A DNA stretch of 64,000 nt from Saliniramus sp050485405. Lineage in GTDB: Bacteria > Pseudomonadota > Alphaproteobacteria > Rhizobiales > Beijerinckiaceae. A model generated the notes under the pieces. The model was not told the DNA's origin, ran no database searches, and saw only the letters and a list, made by a program, of their open reading frames with translations. This document shows positions 37,192 through 46,041 of this stretch, in pieces. The stretch is from NCBI GenBank assembly GCA_050485405.1, contig JBJHBI010000004.1, positions 1 through 64,000 on the forward strand, read 5' to 3'. Made by a program: the position numbers and the translations under genes. How positions within the stretch are numbered: the first letter of the stretch is position 1; the number at the start of each line of letters is the position of its first letter.

Positions 37192-38741
37192 CACGCTTAT
37201 CCCAATTCCTCGGGGCGACGGCCATGTTCGCCCTGATCGCGGGCACTGCCCATGCCCAGTCGATCAATGCCGGCCTCGCGGCGGCGCCGAGTTCGATGGA
37301 CCCGCATTTCGCCACCACCGGCCAGAACCAGCAGCTTGCGGCGATCCTCTACGACCGGCTGATCCATATCGACGCCGACGGCGCCTTCGTGCCCGGTCTG
37401 GCGACGGAGTGGGAGGTGTCCGACGACCGGTTGACCTGGACCTTCACGCTACGCGAGGACGTCACCTTCCATGATGGAAGCCCGTTCACGGCGCAGGACG
37501 TGGTCTTCACCTTCGAGCGTATTCCGGAAGTCCCCAACAGCCCCGCGCCCTTCACGCAGCGCCTCGCGGCGATCGAGAGCGCCGAGGCCGTCGACGACCA
37601 TACCCTCGTCATCACCACGTCGAGCCCGGCCCCCGGCCTGATCACCGATCTCTCGACGATCTACATCGTCTCGCAGAATGTCGGCGATGCCGAGAGTGCG
37701 GATTTCGACCGGGGCACCGCGGCCAACGGCACCGGACCCTTCCGGCAGGTCAGCTTCAGCCCCGGCGAGCGCCTCGTCGTCGAGCGCAATGACGATTACT
37801 GGGGCGACATCCCCGATCTGGAGCAGGTGACGATCCGCTTCCTCGAAAACGACGCGAGCCGGGTCGCCTCGCTCCAGGCCGGCGAGGTCGATTTCATCGA
37901 CGCCGTACCGCCCAACGACCTCGAACGGCTGACCGCCATGGATGCCGTAAGCGTCGTGTCGGCCCCCTCGGCCCGCATGGTCTATATGGGTCTCGACCAG
38001 CTCGAGGAGACGACGGTCCAGATCGATCCGGAAGTCGGCAACCCGTTCCAGGATCAGCGCGTGCGCGAGGCGTTGAGCCTCGCAATTAACCGGGATGCGA
38101 TCATCGATCGTATCCAGTTCGGATCCGGCGCTCCCGCGAACCAGTTCGCACCTGCCGGGATCTTCGGCCACAATCCCGATATTCCGGAAATTCCCTACGA
38201 TATCGAGCGCGCGCGTGAACTGATGGACGAAGCCGGGTTCGGCGAGGGCTGGTCGATGACCATCCACGGCCCGACGGGACGCTACGTCAACGACACGGAT
38301 GTGCTCCTCGCCGTCGGTCAGATGTGGTCGCAGCTCGGCCTTGAGGTCGAGGTCGAGAACGTGCCCTCGAACGTCTATTTCGGGCGTGCCACGGATCGCG
38401 AATTCTCCGCCTTCATGGTGGCCTTCGGCATCACCACCGGCGAGAGCTCGCTCGCGCTGCGCAATGTTCTGGGCACCTACGATCCCGATCGCGGATGGGG
38501 CTCCAACAACCGCTTCCGCTATTCCAGCGAGGCCTTCGACGCCGCGCTCGCCGAGGCATTCGAGGCCTTCGAGGATGACGAGCGCGAAGCGGCACTCCAG
38601 GAGGCGGCACGGATCGCCGCCGAGGAAGTCGCACTGGTGCCGCTCTACTGGGAGGGCAACAACTGGGCCGTTCGCGGTGAACTCGAATTCACCCCGAGCC
38701 CGGATGGCCGCTCGCTCATCACCAATCTGAGCCTGCGGTAA
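37188..38741 (+). CDS. Peptide ABC transporter substrate-binding protein (DppA/OppA-like)
   Basis: A 517-aa periplasmic protein of SBP family 5 with a Sec signal peptide (MTRLSQFLGATAMFALIAGTAHA, cleavage before QS). Typical segments are 'SSMDPHFATTGQNQQLAAILYDRL', 'LTWTFTLREDVTFHDGSPFTAQDVVFTFERI' and 'DQRVREALSLAINRDAIID'. It gives the importer its specificity, probably short peptides or peptide-like compounds; the associated CocE-type hydrolase is a hint to proline-containing or ester/amide substrates. The ATG overlaps the preceding stop; a GGGAGAG ribosome site is present. Confidence 0.92.
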   Translation: MTRLSQFLGATAMFALIAGTAHAQSINAGLAAAPSSMDPHFATTGQNQQLAAILYDRLIHIDADGAFVPGLATEWEVSDDRLTWTFTLREDVTFHDGSPFTAQDVVFTFERIPEVPNSPAPFTQRLAAIESAEAVDDHTLVITTSSPAPGLITDLSTIYIVSQNVGDAESADFDRGTAANGTGPFRQVSFSPGERLVVERNDDYWGDIPDLEQVTIRFLENDASRVASLQAGEVDFIDAVPPNDLERLTAMDAVSVVSAPSARMVYMGLDQLEETTVQIDPEVGNPFQDQRVREALSLAINRDAIIDRIQFGSGAPANQFAPAGIFGHNPDIPEIPYDIERARELMDEAGFGEGWSMTIHGPTGRYVNDTDVLLAVGQMWSQLGLEVEVENVPSNVYFGRATDREFSAFMVAFGITTGESSLALRNVLGTYDPDRGWGSNNRFRYSSEAFDAALAEAFEAFEDDEREAALQEAARIAAEEVALVPLYWEGNNWAVRGELEFTPSPDGRSLITNLSLR

Positions 38742-38746
38742 GTCCG

Positions 38747-40591
38747 ATGTCCGTTGCCAGCCCGAAACGACGAGCAACCGCCATGCACGACATCATGGTG
38801 CCCATGCGCGACGGCGTAAGGCTGGCGACGGACGTCTATCTGCCGGAAGATGCAGGCGAAGGGCCATGGCCCACGCTGCTCGAACGCACCCCCTACGACA
38901 AGCGCGCCGCACGCGCCAACGAATACACGGTCGAGCATCCCGAGGTGTTCGGCCGTGAGGAACTGGCACGCTTCTTCACGGCGGCCGGATTCGCAGTCGT
39001 TTTCCAGGATTGCCGCGGGCGCTACGCATCCGAAGGCAAGTTTACTAAGTATCGCGACGAGGCCGAGGACGGTTTCGATACCATCGCCTGGATCGCCGCG
39101 CAGGATTGGTGCGACGGACAGGTCGGAACGATGGGGCTGTCCTATTCCGCCCACACCCAGATGGCGGCAGCCTGCCTCAATCCGCCGGCGCTCGCCGCCA
39201 TGATCTGCGATTGCGGGGGATTCTCGAACGCGTACCAGGGCGGGATCAGGTTCGGCGGCGCGCTGGAACTGAAGCAGGTCACCTGGGCCTTCCGGCATGC
39301 GGCGCGCTCCCTCGCGGCCAGGACCGATCCGGTCGTTCGGGCCGCTTTCGACGCGACCCGCATCGAGGACTGGATGGCATGCCTGCCCTGGAAGCGCGGG
39401 CATACGCCACTGTCGCTCACCCCCGAATACGAGGACTTCCTCTTCGAGCAATGGGAGCAGGGTGTCTTCGACGAGTACTGGCGCATTCCCGCGCTCTACG
39501 CCGCCGGCTGGTACGGCCGGATGCGCCCGGTTCCGAGCGTCCACATTTCCGGCTGGTACGACCCCTATGCCGTAACCGCCGTCGAGAACTTCGCCGGTCT
39601 GCGCGACGCGCGGCACGATGCCAGCCTGATACTGGGGCCGTGGACACACGGAAACCGCTCCCGCACCCATGCGGGCGATGTCGAATTCGGCGCCGACGCC
39701 ACTTTCGAATCCGCCACGGGACAGGACTACGTGACGTTCCGGATCGACACTTTTCGCCGCCATATGATGAGCCACGTGCAGAATGACTCACCGCGCGTGC
39801 GCTACTTCCTCATGGGCGGCGGCGACGGACGCAGGACCCGTGACGGGCGGATGTTCCATGGCGGGCAGTGGCGCAGCGCGCAGACATGGCCGCCGGAAGA
39901 CACGCGCAGGCGAGAACTTTTCCTGTCGCCCGACGGCTCGCTGCTTCCGCGCGCCCCCTCTGCTGGCGGCAGCTGCCGCTTTCGCTTCGATCCGGAAAAT
40001 CCGGTGCCGACGATCGGCGGTCCGATCACCTCGGGGGCACCCCTCATGGTCGGCGGAGCTTTCGACCAGCGTGAGACCGCCGATCTGTTCGGCGCGTCGC
40101 GTCCGGGCATGCCGCTCGCGAGCCGCCCCGACGTCCTCGTCTTCGAGACCCCGCCGCTGGAACGCGCGGTCGAAGTCGCCGGAGACGTCCGCGTCAGATT
40201 ATTCGTATCATCGAACCGCCCGACGACGGATTTCACCGCGAAGCTCGTCGACCTCTACCCGCCGAATCCGGATTACCCGCACGGCTATGCGATGAACCTC
40301 TGCGACGGGATCCTGCGCAGCTGCTACAGGGAAGGCTTCGACAAGCTCGTCTCGCTCGAGCCCGGCGCGGTCGTACCGATCGAGATCAGGCTCTACCCCA
40401 CGGCCAATCGCTTCGAAATCGGCCACCGCATCCGCCTTGAGATCTCATCCTCGAACTTTCCGCGCTTCGACGTGAATCCGAACGACGAACCCGGCAACGA
40501 CCTGAGCCCGGTGCGCCATACAGCGACGAATACGATCTTCTGTGGCGGGGATTTTCTATCCAGGATCGATCTATATTGCCGTGATGTTTGA
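38747..40591 (+). CDS. CocE/NonD-family (X-Pro dipeptidyl-peptidase S15-like) hydrolase
   Basis: A 614-aa alpha/beta hydrolase. The N-terminal catalytic domain has the nucleophile Ser132 in 'MGLSYSAHTQ' (GxSYx pattern) and the oxyanion-type Tyr in 'ERTPYDK'; the C-terminal beta-sandwich (about 350-614) ends 'RHTATNTIFCGG', as in the family. Members cleave esters or amides, including X-Pro peptides. No signal peptide, so it should act in the cytoplasm on the imported solute. It starts 5 bp after the binding-protein gene and is the last gene of the importer operon. Confidence 0.88.
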   Translation: MSVASPKRRATAMHDIMVPMRDGVRLATDVYLPEDAGEGPWPTLLERTPYDKRAARANEYTVEHPEVFGREELARFFTAAGFAVVFQDCRGRYASEGKFTKYRDEAEDGFDTIAWIAAQDWCDGQVGTMGLSYSAHTQMAAACLNPPALAAMICDCGGFSNAYQGGIRFGGALELKQVTWAFRHAARSLAARTDPVVRAAFDATRIEDWMACLPWKRGHTPLSLTPEYEDFLFEQWEQGVFDEYWRIPALYAAGWYGRMRPVPSVHISGWYDPYAVTAVENFAGLRDARHDASLILGPWTHGNRSRTHAGDVEFGADATFESATGQDYVTFRIDTFRRHMMSHVQNDSPRVRYFLMGGGDGRRTRDGRMFHGGQWRSAQTWPPEDTRRRELFLSPDGSLLPRAPSAGGSCRFRFDPENPVPTIGGPITSGAPLMVGGAFDQRETADLFGASRPGMPLASRPDVLVFETPPLERAVEVAGDVRVRLFVSSNRPTTDFTAKLVDLYPPNPDYPHGYAMNLCDGILRSCYREGFDKLVSLEPGAVVPIEIRLYPTANRFEIGHRIRLEISSSNFPRFDVNPNDEPGNDLSPVRHTATNTIFCGGDFLSRIDLYCRDV

Positions 40592-40963
40592 TTTTACATT
40601 GGAAGCTTTCAATTGATAACTGGTAGCCAGGCTAGAAACAAAATTACCTGGTGCGCCGCTTTGCCGAGGAAGCCCTCAATGCGGAGACTACGCCCCGCAT
40701 TTCAGCAGGAAGGTCCATGATGCAGGAGTCTAGACGCCGCGGTTTTTTCCGATTGGAACAGCCGATACGAAGCTGTCAGCGGGTGTTAATGCGTTCGGTT
40801 TGCATGGCCTGCCCATTATCGTCGGCGCGCCACACCTTTTGGTGGGTGCCATAGTGTTACATGCTGTGAGTATGTGTTGCCGCGTCGAATGAGATGTTAC
40901 TTGTCTCGCGACCATTCAAGCCGCAGACATGGCAAAATTGTCTTACACAAGGATTTCAAAAAA
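40592..40963. other. AT-richer intergenic stretch between importer operon and tRNA-Arg
   Basis: 372 bp with visibly lower G+C than the surroundings. No gene is supported. It has an imperfect palindrome TTGGAAGCTTTCAA near 40599 that could act in termination. A short in-frame stretch near 40760-40860 reads like a possible remnant of a transposase, but the match is too weak to call. Confidence 0.5.
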
Positions 40964-41040
40964 TGGCGCGCCCGAAAGGATTCGAACCTCTGACCCCCAG
41001 ATTCGTAGTCTGGTGCTCTATCCAGCTGAGCTACGGGCGC
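40964..41040 (-). tRNA. tRNA-Arg (anticodon ACG)
   Basis: 77 nt on the minus strand, with 3' CCA encoded. Acceptor arms GCGCCCG / CGGGCGC pair fully, the D-arm is GCTCAGCTGGATAGAGC, the anticodon stem is CCAGA / TCTGG with loop CTACGAA (anticodon ACG, normally edited to ICG, reading CGN arginine codons), and the T-arm is AGAGG-TTCGAAT-CCTTT. All stems are intact. Confidence 0.96.
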
Positions 41041-41074
41041 TTGCCGCGGCGCGGGTGACCGCGTCGGTGGGCGG

Positions 41075-41104
41075 TGGATAGAACCTTTCGGGGGGGGTTG
41101 GCAA
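41075..41104 (-). promoter_or_regulatory. Probable promoter of tRNA-Arg
   Basis: On the minus strand TTGCCA, 18 bp (with a run of eight C), TATCCA, placing a start about 28 nt before the tRNA. The region upstream of the tRNA 5' end is otherwise empty. Confidence 0.5.
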
Positions 41105-41191
41105 GCCCCTTTTTGCGGAATCGGGGGTGAAAGTTTTCCGGGGCGACCCGGCGGCTGCCACATCGGCTTAGGCGTCAGTTCGGCTGCGGCA

Positions 41192-42796
41192 TCATTCGGG
41201 CTGGGGGAAGACCAGAACGAAGCGTGTGCCCGGTCCGGCGCCGTCGGGCGCGTCCTCCATCTCTCCCGCGACCGGCTCCTCCAGATCGATGGTGCCGCCG
41301 TGCAGGCGCATGATCTCGGCGCAGATGGCGAGGCCGAGGCCGGTTCCGCCGGAGCGGCCCGAACCCTCGAACGGGCGAAACAGGTTCTGGCGCGCGCGCG
41401 GCGGCAGGCCGGGGCCGGTATCGGTAAAGCGTATCTCGACCGCAGGCCCGTCAGCTCCCGCGATACGACGCGCCCTCACCATGAGACGGCGCGCCTGCGG
41501 CGGGGTCTTGTGCATCGCCTCGACGGCATTGCGCGCGATATTGACGAAGATCCGTGCCGCCTGCTCACGATCGGCGACGAGCCGCAAATCGTCGGGAATA
41601 TCGAGAACGAGCCGCACCGGGCCAGCCGCACCGTGGCGCGCACCGTCACGCGCATCGTCACGCGCGGCATCGGGAGCAGGCGAATCCGATGACGGCAAGT
41701 CCGGCGCGCCGTCGCCCGCAACGATCCCGGGCAGATCGGAAAGCTCCGCGATGACCGGAGCCAAGGCGAAGGCGACGGGGCGCGGCTCGGGCTCCTCGGC
41801 CTTGCCGAAGGCGAGGGTCGCCTCGCTGAAATCGATGGCGCGCTGGAGCGTGTCGACGAGGCGCGGGGCGAATTTCTGCACCAGCGGATCCGAGGCGCTC
41901 GCCATCCTGTCGGAGAGAAGCTGTGCGGCGGTGAGCATGTTGCGCAGCTCGTGATTGATCCGCGAGACGCCGAGCCCGAGTTCCGCGAGGCGCTTCTTGC
42001 GCGCGAGCGCCCGCTCGAGAGCCCGCTCCATCCGCTCCAGCGCCCGCTCGGCCACGCCGATCTCGTCGCGGCGCTGCGAGGGCGTGATGATGCGGGACCG
42101 GTCCTCGGGATCGGCTGCGAAATGCGCGACGTTGTCGGTGAGGCGGCGCACGGGCCGCACGATGACCCATTGCAGCGCCAGATAGACGAGCCCGGCCGTG
42201 ATCACCGAGATGATCAGCGACAGGATCAGAATGTTGCGCGAGAAGGTGAGAAGTGCCGCGCGCAGGGGCGCCTCGTCGATGACGATCTCGACGAAATCGA
42301 CCGGCTGCGCCGTACGCAATCCCTGCGGCGTGTCCATTCCCGCCCCGACCACCCGCATCGGCTGATCGGAGGGGCGCATCAGGGTGGTGAAGGCCGAGGT
42401 GATGCCGGCAACGAGGCCCTGCTCGCGCAGATCGACCACCCGCCCGACCTCGCGCGGCATATCGGCCACCGCGAGCAGACGGCGCGTCCCGCCGCCGCGC
42501 ACTGCGACCGTCATCGCCCCCACCCCGCGCAGGAGATCATCCTCCAGATCGCGCGAGAGCCCGTCATCCGGGCCGGCATCGAGGACGAGGGCGGCGATCT
42601 GCGCGGCGGTGAGCCGATCGTTCAGCCAGTTGCGCTGGAACTGTGCCACGGAGGGCACGTAGATCAAGATCTCCGCGATCATCACGAAGGCGATGGTGAG
42701 CCACAGGAGCCGCGCCGAGAGGCCGAAACGGGGCGCCGGCGCGGATGATACTCCGCCGCGCGCCCTCACACTCTCTTCCGGCGCTCCCGCATCCAT
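41192..42796 (-). CDS. Membrane sensor histidine kinase (HAMP, HisKA, HATPase)
   Basis: A 534-aa kinase. TM1 at about residues 28-48 and TM2 at about 188-212 enclose a periplasmic sensor region; a HAMP domain follows (VIVRPVRRLTDNVAHFAAD). The His is in 'GVSRINHELRNMLTAAQLL', where Asn before H-E-L-R-N is a known variant of the HE/N motif. The HATPase domain has N-box 'NIARNAVEAM', G1 'DTGPGLP' and G2 'GGTGLGLAI'. An Asp/Ala/Arg-rich loop (~385-402) is an odd low-complexity insert. There is no response regulator gene next to it, so its partner lies elsewhere. The flavoprotein gene is 4 bp upstream, in one operon. Confidence 0.9.
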   Translation of the reverse strand: MDAGAPEESVRARGGVSSAPAPRFGLSARLLWLTIAFVMIAEILIYVPSVAQFQRNWLNDRLTAAQIAALVLDAGPDDGLSRDLEDDLLRGVGAMTVAVRGGGTRRLLAVADMPREVGRVVDLREQGLVAGITSAFTTLMRPSDQPMRVVGAGMDTPQGLRTAQPVDFVEIVIDEAPLRAALLTFSRNILILSLIISVITAGLVYLALQWVIVRPVRRLTDNVAHFAADPEDRSRIITPSQRRDEIGVAERALERMERALERALARKKRLAELGLGVSRINHELRNMLTAAQLLSDRMASASDPLVQKFAPRLVDTLQRAIDFSEATLAFGKAEEPEPRPVAFALAPVIAELSDLPGIVAGDGAPDLPSSDSPAPDAARDDARDGARHGAAGPVRLVLDIPDDLRLVADREQAARIFVNIARNAVEAMHKTPPQARRLMVRARRIAGADGPAVEIRFTDTGPGLPPRARQNLFRPFEGSGRSGGTGLGLAICAEIMRLHGGTIDLEEPVAGEMEDAPDGAGPGTRFVLVFPQPE

Positions 42797-42800
42797 GCGC

Positions 42801-44333
42801 TTAGCCGAAGAGTCGCAGGAAGCGGATCAGACGGCGCACGGCCGGCTTGCGCGCCGCCGGCTTGATGAATTCGACCGCCGCGCGCTTCGAGATTTCCGAG
42901 AATGTCGGATAGGCCATCACCATTCCCGCGATATCCTGCACTTTCATCTTCTTCGCCACGGCAAGCGTCCACAGACCGATCAGTTCCCCAGCCATGGGAG
43001 CGGCGATCGCGGCGCCGAGCACGATCCCCTTGCGATCGGTGATCACCTTGACGTGTCCCGCCTCGCGACGCTCGGCGCGCGCCCGATCATTCTCACCTAC
43101 GGGAAAGCGCAGGACGCGGATGCGCCCCTTATGCGCCTTGCTGGCCGCCTCCTCGCTACTCCCGACTGCGGCGAGTTCCGGATCGGTATAGGTCACACGC
43201 GGGATGATGGCGTTGTCGAGCTTCACGCGCAAACGGAAAAGCGCGGAGCGGATGACGAGCCCGGCATGCTGGTTCGCCGCATGGGTGAAGTGATAGCCGC
43301 CGGTCGCACCGCCGGCGCAATCGCCGATGGCATAGACGCGCCGGTTCGAGGTTCGCAAACCCTTGTCGACGATGATGCCGGTGGCCTCGTGGCGGATGCC
43401 GGCTGCATCGAGGCCGAGATCGTCGAGCACGGGTCTGCGCCCCGCTGCGACGAGGAGATGCGTGCCTTCGATGACGGCCTCGCCACCTTCCTCCGCACCT
43501 GCAAGCGTGATCCGTATCGCCCCCGCCTCGCCCGACACCGCCGTGATCTTCGAGCGTGGATGGAAGGCGATGCCCTCTCGGCGCAGTTGCGCCTCGACCA
43601 CTTCGGCGAGTTCGCGATCCTCACGGGCGAGGATGTCCTGCGCCTCCACCACGCTGACCTTCGCTCCGAGCCGGGCATGGGCCTGGGCGAGTTCGAGCCC
43701 GATCGGCCCTCCGCCGATCACGATCAGGTGGTCCGGCTTTTCCGCGAGATCGAAGATCGTTTCGTTGGTGTGGTGAGGCGTCTCGGCGAGGCCGGGGATC
43801 GGGGGAATGGCGGGGCGCGCGCCGGTGGCGACGACGAAACGCCGCGCCCGGATCACCGCATCGCCCGCCTCGACCCGGTCACGCCCCGTGAAGCGCGCAT
43901 GGGCGCGCAGGACGGTGACGCCCATCGCCTCGAAACGCTCCTGCGAATCCACCGGCGCGATCCCGGCAATGACCCCGCGGACATGATCGCGCAAGGCGGC
44001 GTAATCCACCTGCGGCTCGGTCGCGGTGATGCCGAAGGCGGCGGCCTCGCGCATGGCATGGGCGCGTTCGCCCGCCGCGATCAGCGCCTTGGAGGGCACG
44101 CAACCGGTATTCAGGCAATCGCCGCCCATCGTGCCGGCTTCGATCAGGACGACAGGCACACCGAAGGAAGCCGCGATCGCCGCGACGGACAAACCACCCG
44201 AACCGGCGCCGATGACGCACAGATCCGTTCTGATCTCGCGCTTCTTCTCCGGCTTTGCCGGCACCGCCTCGCCCCCGTCGGGCGCCTGTCGCGCCGCCGG
44301 CATCGCCGCCCGGGTCGCCTGATCATCGGCCAT
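42801..44333 (-). CDS. FAD-dependent pyridine nucleotide-disulfide oxidoreductase (MerA/Lpd-like)
   Basis: A 510-aa flavoprotein: FAD site 'CVIGAGSGGLSVA', redox-active cysteines Cys73 and Cys78 in 'GGDCLNTGCVPSK', NAD(P) site 'VIGGGPIGLELA', second FAD motif 'VYAIGDCAGG' and the C-terminal dimerisation domain. The Lpd catalytic His-Pro is replaced by Tyr-Pro (AYPTFSE), as in mercuric-reductase-like proteins, while the Cys pair at the C-terminus of true MerA is absent. So it is neither a classical lipoamide dehydrogenase nor a mercury detoxifier; a related reductase of unknown substrate is most likely. A ~32-residue Ala/Lys-rich extension precedes the FAD fold. Confidence 0.85.
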   Translation of the reverse strand: MADDQATRAAMPAARQAPDGGEAVPAKPEKKREIRTDLCVIGAGSGGLSVAAIAASFGVPVVLIEAGTMGGDCLNTGCVPSKALIAAGERAHAMREAAAFGITATEPQVDYAALRDHVRGVIAGIAPVDSQERFEAMGVTVLRAHARFTGRDRVEAGDAVIRARRFVVATGARPAIPPIPGLAETPHHTNETIFDLAEKPDHLIVIGGGPIGLELAQAHARLGAKVSVVEAQDILAREDRELAEVVEAQLRREGIAFHPRSKITAVSGEAGAIRITLAGAEEGGEAVIEGTHLLVAAGRRPVLDDLGLDAAGIRHEATGIIVDKGLRTSNRRVYAIGDCAGGATGGYHFTHAANQHAGLVIRSALFRLRVKLDNAIIPRVTYTDPELAAVGSSEEAASKAHKGRIRVLRFPVGENDRARAERREAGHVKVITDRKGIVLGAAIAAPMAGELIGLWTLAVAKKMKVQDIAGMVMAYPTFSEISKRAAVEFIKPAARKPAVRRLIRFLRLFG

Positions 44334-44446
44334 GAATCACCTCGTTGCACCAGAATAGGGCCGCAAAACCGCGGCGGCGACAAGGTTTTCGCTTATACGG
44401 GCGCAAGCGTTTCGTCGAGACACGGCATCGTTATCGCGCGATTCCG

Positions 44447-45451
44447 TCACGGCGCCGATGGTCCCTCCCGCGTGGTCTTCCAGAGCGAGAAGATCACGCC
44501 TCCGGCGAGGATCGAGAGGGTGACGCCGAGCGAGATCGCGGGATCGACCTTGCCGTAGACATGCGTCCAGAAGACTTTCGCACCGATGAAGACGAGCACC
44601 AGCGCGAGCGCGTATTGCAGATAATGGAAGCGGTGGACCATCGCCGCAAGCGCGAAATACAGAGCCCGCAGGCCGAGAATCGCCATGATATTGGCCGTGT
44701 AGACGATGTAGGTGTCGGTCGTGATGGCGAAGATCGCGGGCACCGAATCGACGGCGAAGATCAGATCCGCCACGTTGATCACCGCGAGCGCGAGGAACAG
44801 CGGCGTCGCGACGATCACCATCCGCCCCGAGCGTGCATCGCGCTCGCGCACGAAGAATTTCTCCCCGTGCAGCCTGTCCGAGACGCGCATATGGCGCTTC
44901 ATGAAGCGCACGACCGGGTTCTGTGCGATATCGGGCTCGCGCTCCTCGGTGAAGAGCATGCGCAGGCCGGTGAAGACGAGGAAGGCGCCGAAGAGCAGCA
45001 GCACCCAGTCGTATCGCTGTACGAGGGCGGCGCCGAAACCGATCATCAATCCGCGCAGCACGATCACCGCGAGAATGCCCCAGAGCAGGGCGCGGTACTG
45101 GTATTTTCGCGGGATGGCGAAATATCCGAAGATCAGCGAGATGACGAAGACATTGTCGACGGAGAGCATCTTCTCGAGAAAATACCCGGTGAAGAACGCC
45201 ATCCCCGCATGGGTGCCGTCGCTGGTGGTGATCAGGCCGCCGACATAAGCCCACCAGATCACACCGCCGAAGACCATCGCCACGGCGATGTAGAAAGCGG
45301 AGAGCACGAGGCTCTCGGTCAGCCCGAGCGCGCGGTCGTGGCGGTGCAGGACGCCGAGATCGAAAGCGAGCAGCACCAGCACGATGGTGATGAAGCCGAT
45401 CCACATCCAGAGCGGCTTGGCGAGCCAGGTCAGAAAGAGAAAGTCGATCAT
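44447..45451 (-). CDS. TerC/Alx-family integral membrane protein
   Basis: A 334-aa protein with about nine membrane spans. Conserved motifs of the TerC family are 'FLEKMLSVDNVFVISLIF' and 'ADLIFAVDSVPAIFAITTDTYIVYTANIMAILGLRALYF', with the acidic residues thought to bind metal. Family members export manganese or other metals, or act in tellurite resistance. ATG 45451 gives MIDFLFLTWLAKP; the frame extends to 45535 through non-conserved sequence. I looked for a yybP-ykoY manganese riboswitch in the upstream DNA and saw no convincing one. Confidence 0.9.
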   Translation of the reverse strand: MIDFLFLTWLAKPLWMWIGFITIVLVLLAFDLGVLHRHDRALGLTESLVLSAFYIAVAMVFGGVIWWAYVGGLITTSDGTHAGMAFFTGYFLEKMLSVDNVFVISLIFGYFAIPRKYQYRALLWGILAVIVLRGLMIGFGAALVQRYDWVLLLFGAFLVFTGLRMLFTEEREPDIAQNPVVRFMKRHMRVSDRLHGEKFFVRERDARSGRMVIVATPLFLALAVINVADLIFAVDSVPAIFAITTDTYIVYTANIMAILGLRALYFALAAMVHRFHYLQYALALVLVFIGAKVFWTHVYGKVDPAISLGVTLSILAGGVIFSLWKTTREGPSAP

Positions 45452-46041
45452 GGGAAGAACCGGATTGCCGGCGCAAAGGCCGGGACCAGGCGCAACGGCG
45501 CGCCTCGGCTCCGACATCACGCCTGCATCATGCACGCGCCAGAGGGGCCCGGTAACCGGATCGCACTTGTGCGCCCGAATGCCGCTTCTGGCAATACGGT
45601 AAAACGCCTGTCCGCGATCGCCCCGTGGCCCCGGAATCGCCGTGCCGCATTTTTGGGCGCCGGATGCCGAGTTGCCGCACGGCTAGGCGATTTCTGCCCA
45701 AGTAATTGTCAGGATTCGCGGCATCGTGCTTGACCTGAGACCGATTTGGCTTTGCAATCGTCAAGCCTGCATCATGCCGCATGTCTGCACGATCGGAGGA
45801 TTTCCGCACGGGAATGGGTGACCGTTTTCCTGCGATCTCCGCGCGTGCCGGCAAGACGGCTGGTCATCCGGCTCAACCCGGAGAGGCAGGTGCGCGAGCA
45901 CCTTGATTTTTTCGCTTTGCCGTCATGCCCGAGCCGCAACCGCCGTCATCATCTGTCGAAACCACGCTCCGGATTGCGCAGGTTGCGCTGCCCGGAGCCC
46001 CTGAAACGAAGCCGGATCAAGCCGTCGAGGAGCCTGTCACG
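45452..46041. other. 590-bp divergent intergenic region
   Basis: Upstream region of both the TerC gene (minus) and the importer operon (plus). The open frame upstream of 46042 (to 45925) lacks a ribosome site and is taken as non-coding. No riboswitch, tRNA or clear operator is recognised; a THI-box was looked for because of the NMT1-like binding protein but was not found. Confidence 0.5.

Noticed and set aside
40730..40915. Possible transposase remnant
   Set aside because: A short frame reads vaguely like an IS transposase, but there is no DDE motif, terminal repeat or target duplication.
42801..44333. Mercury resistance (merA)
   Set aside because: No HMA domain, no C-terminal Cys pair and no mer genes nearby.
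45452..45535. Manganese (yybP-ykoY) riboswitch upstream of the TerC gene
   Set aside because: The expected conserved loops were not found in the leader.
45700..46041. TPP riboswitch before the NMT1-like importer
   Set aside because: A lone CTGAGA occurs near 45736, but the second conserved half of the THI-box is absent.
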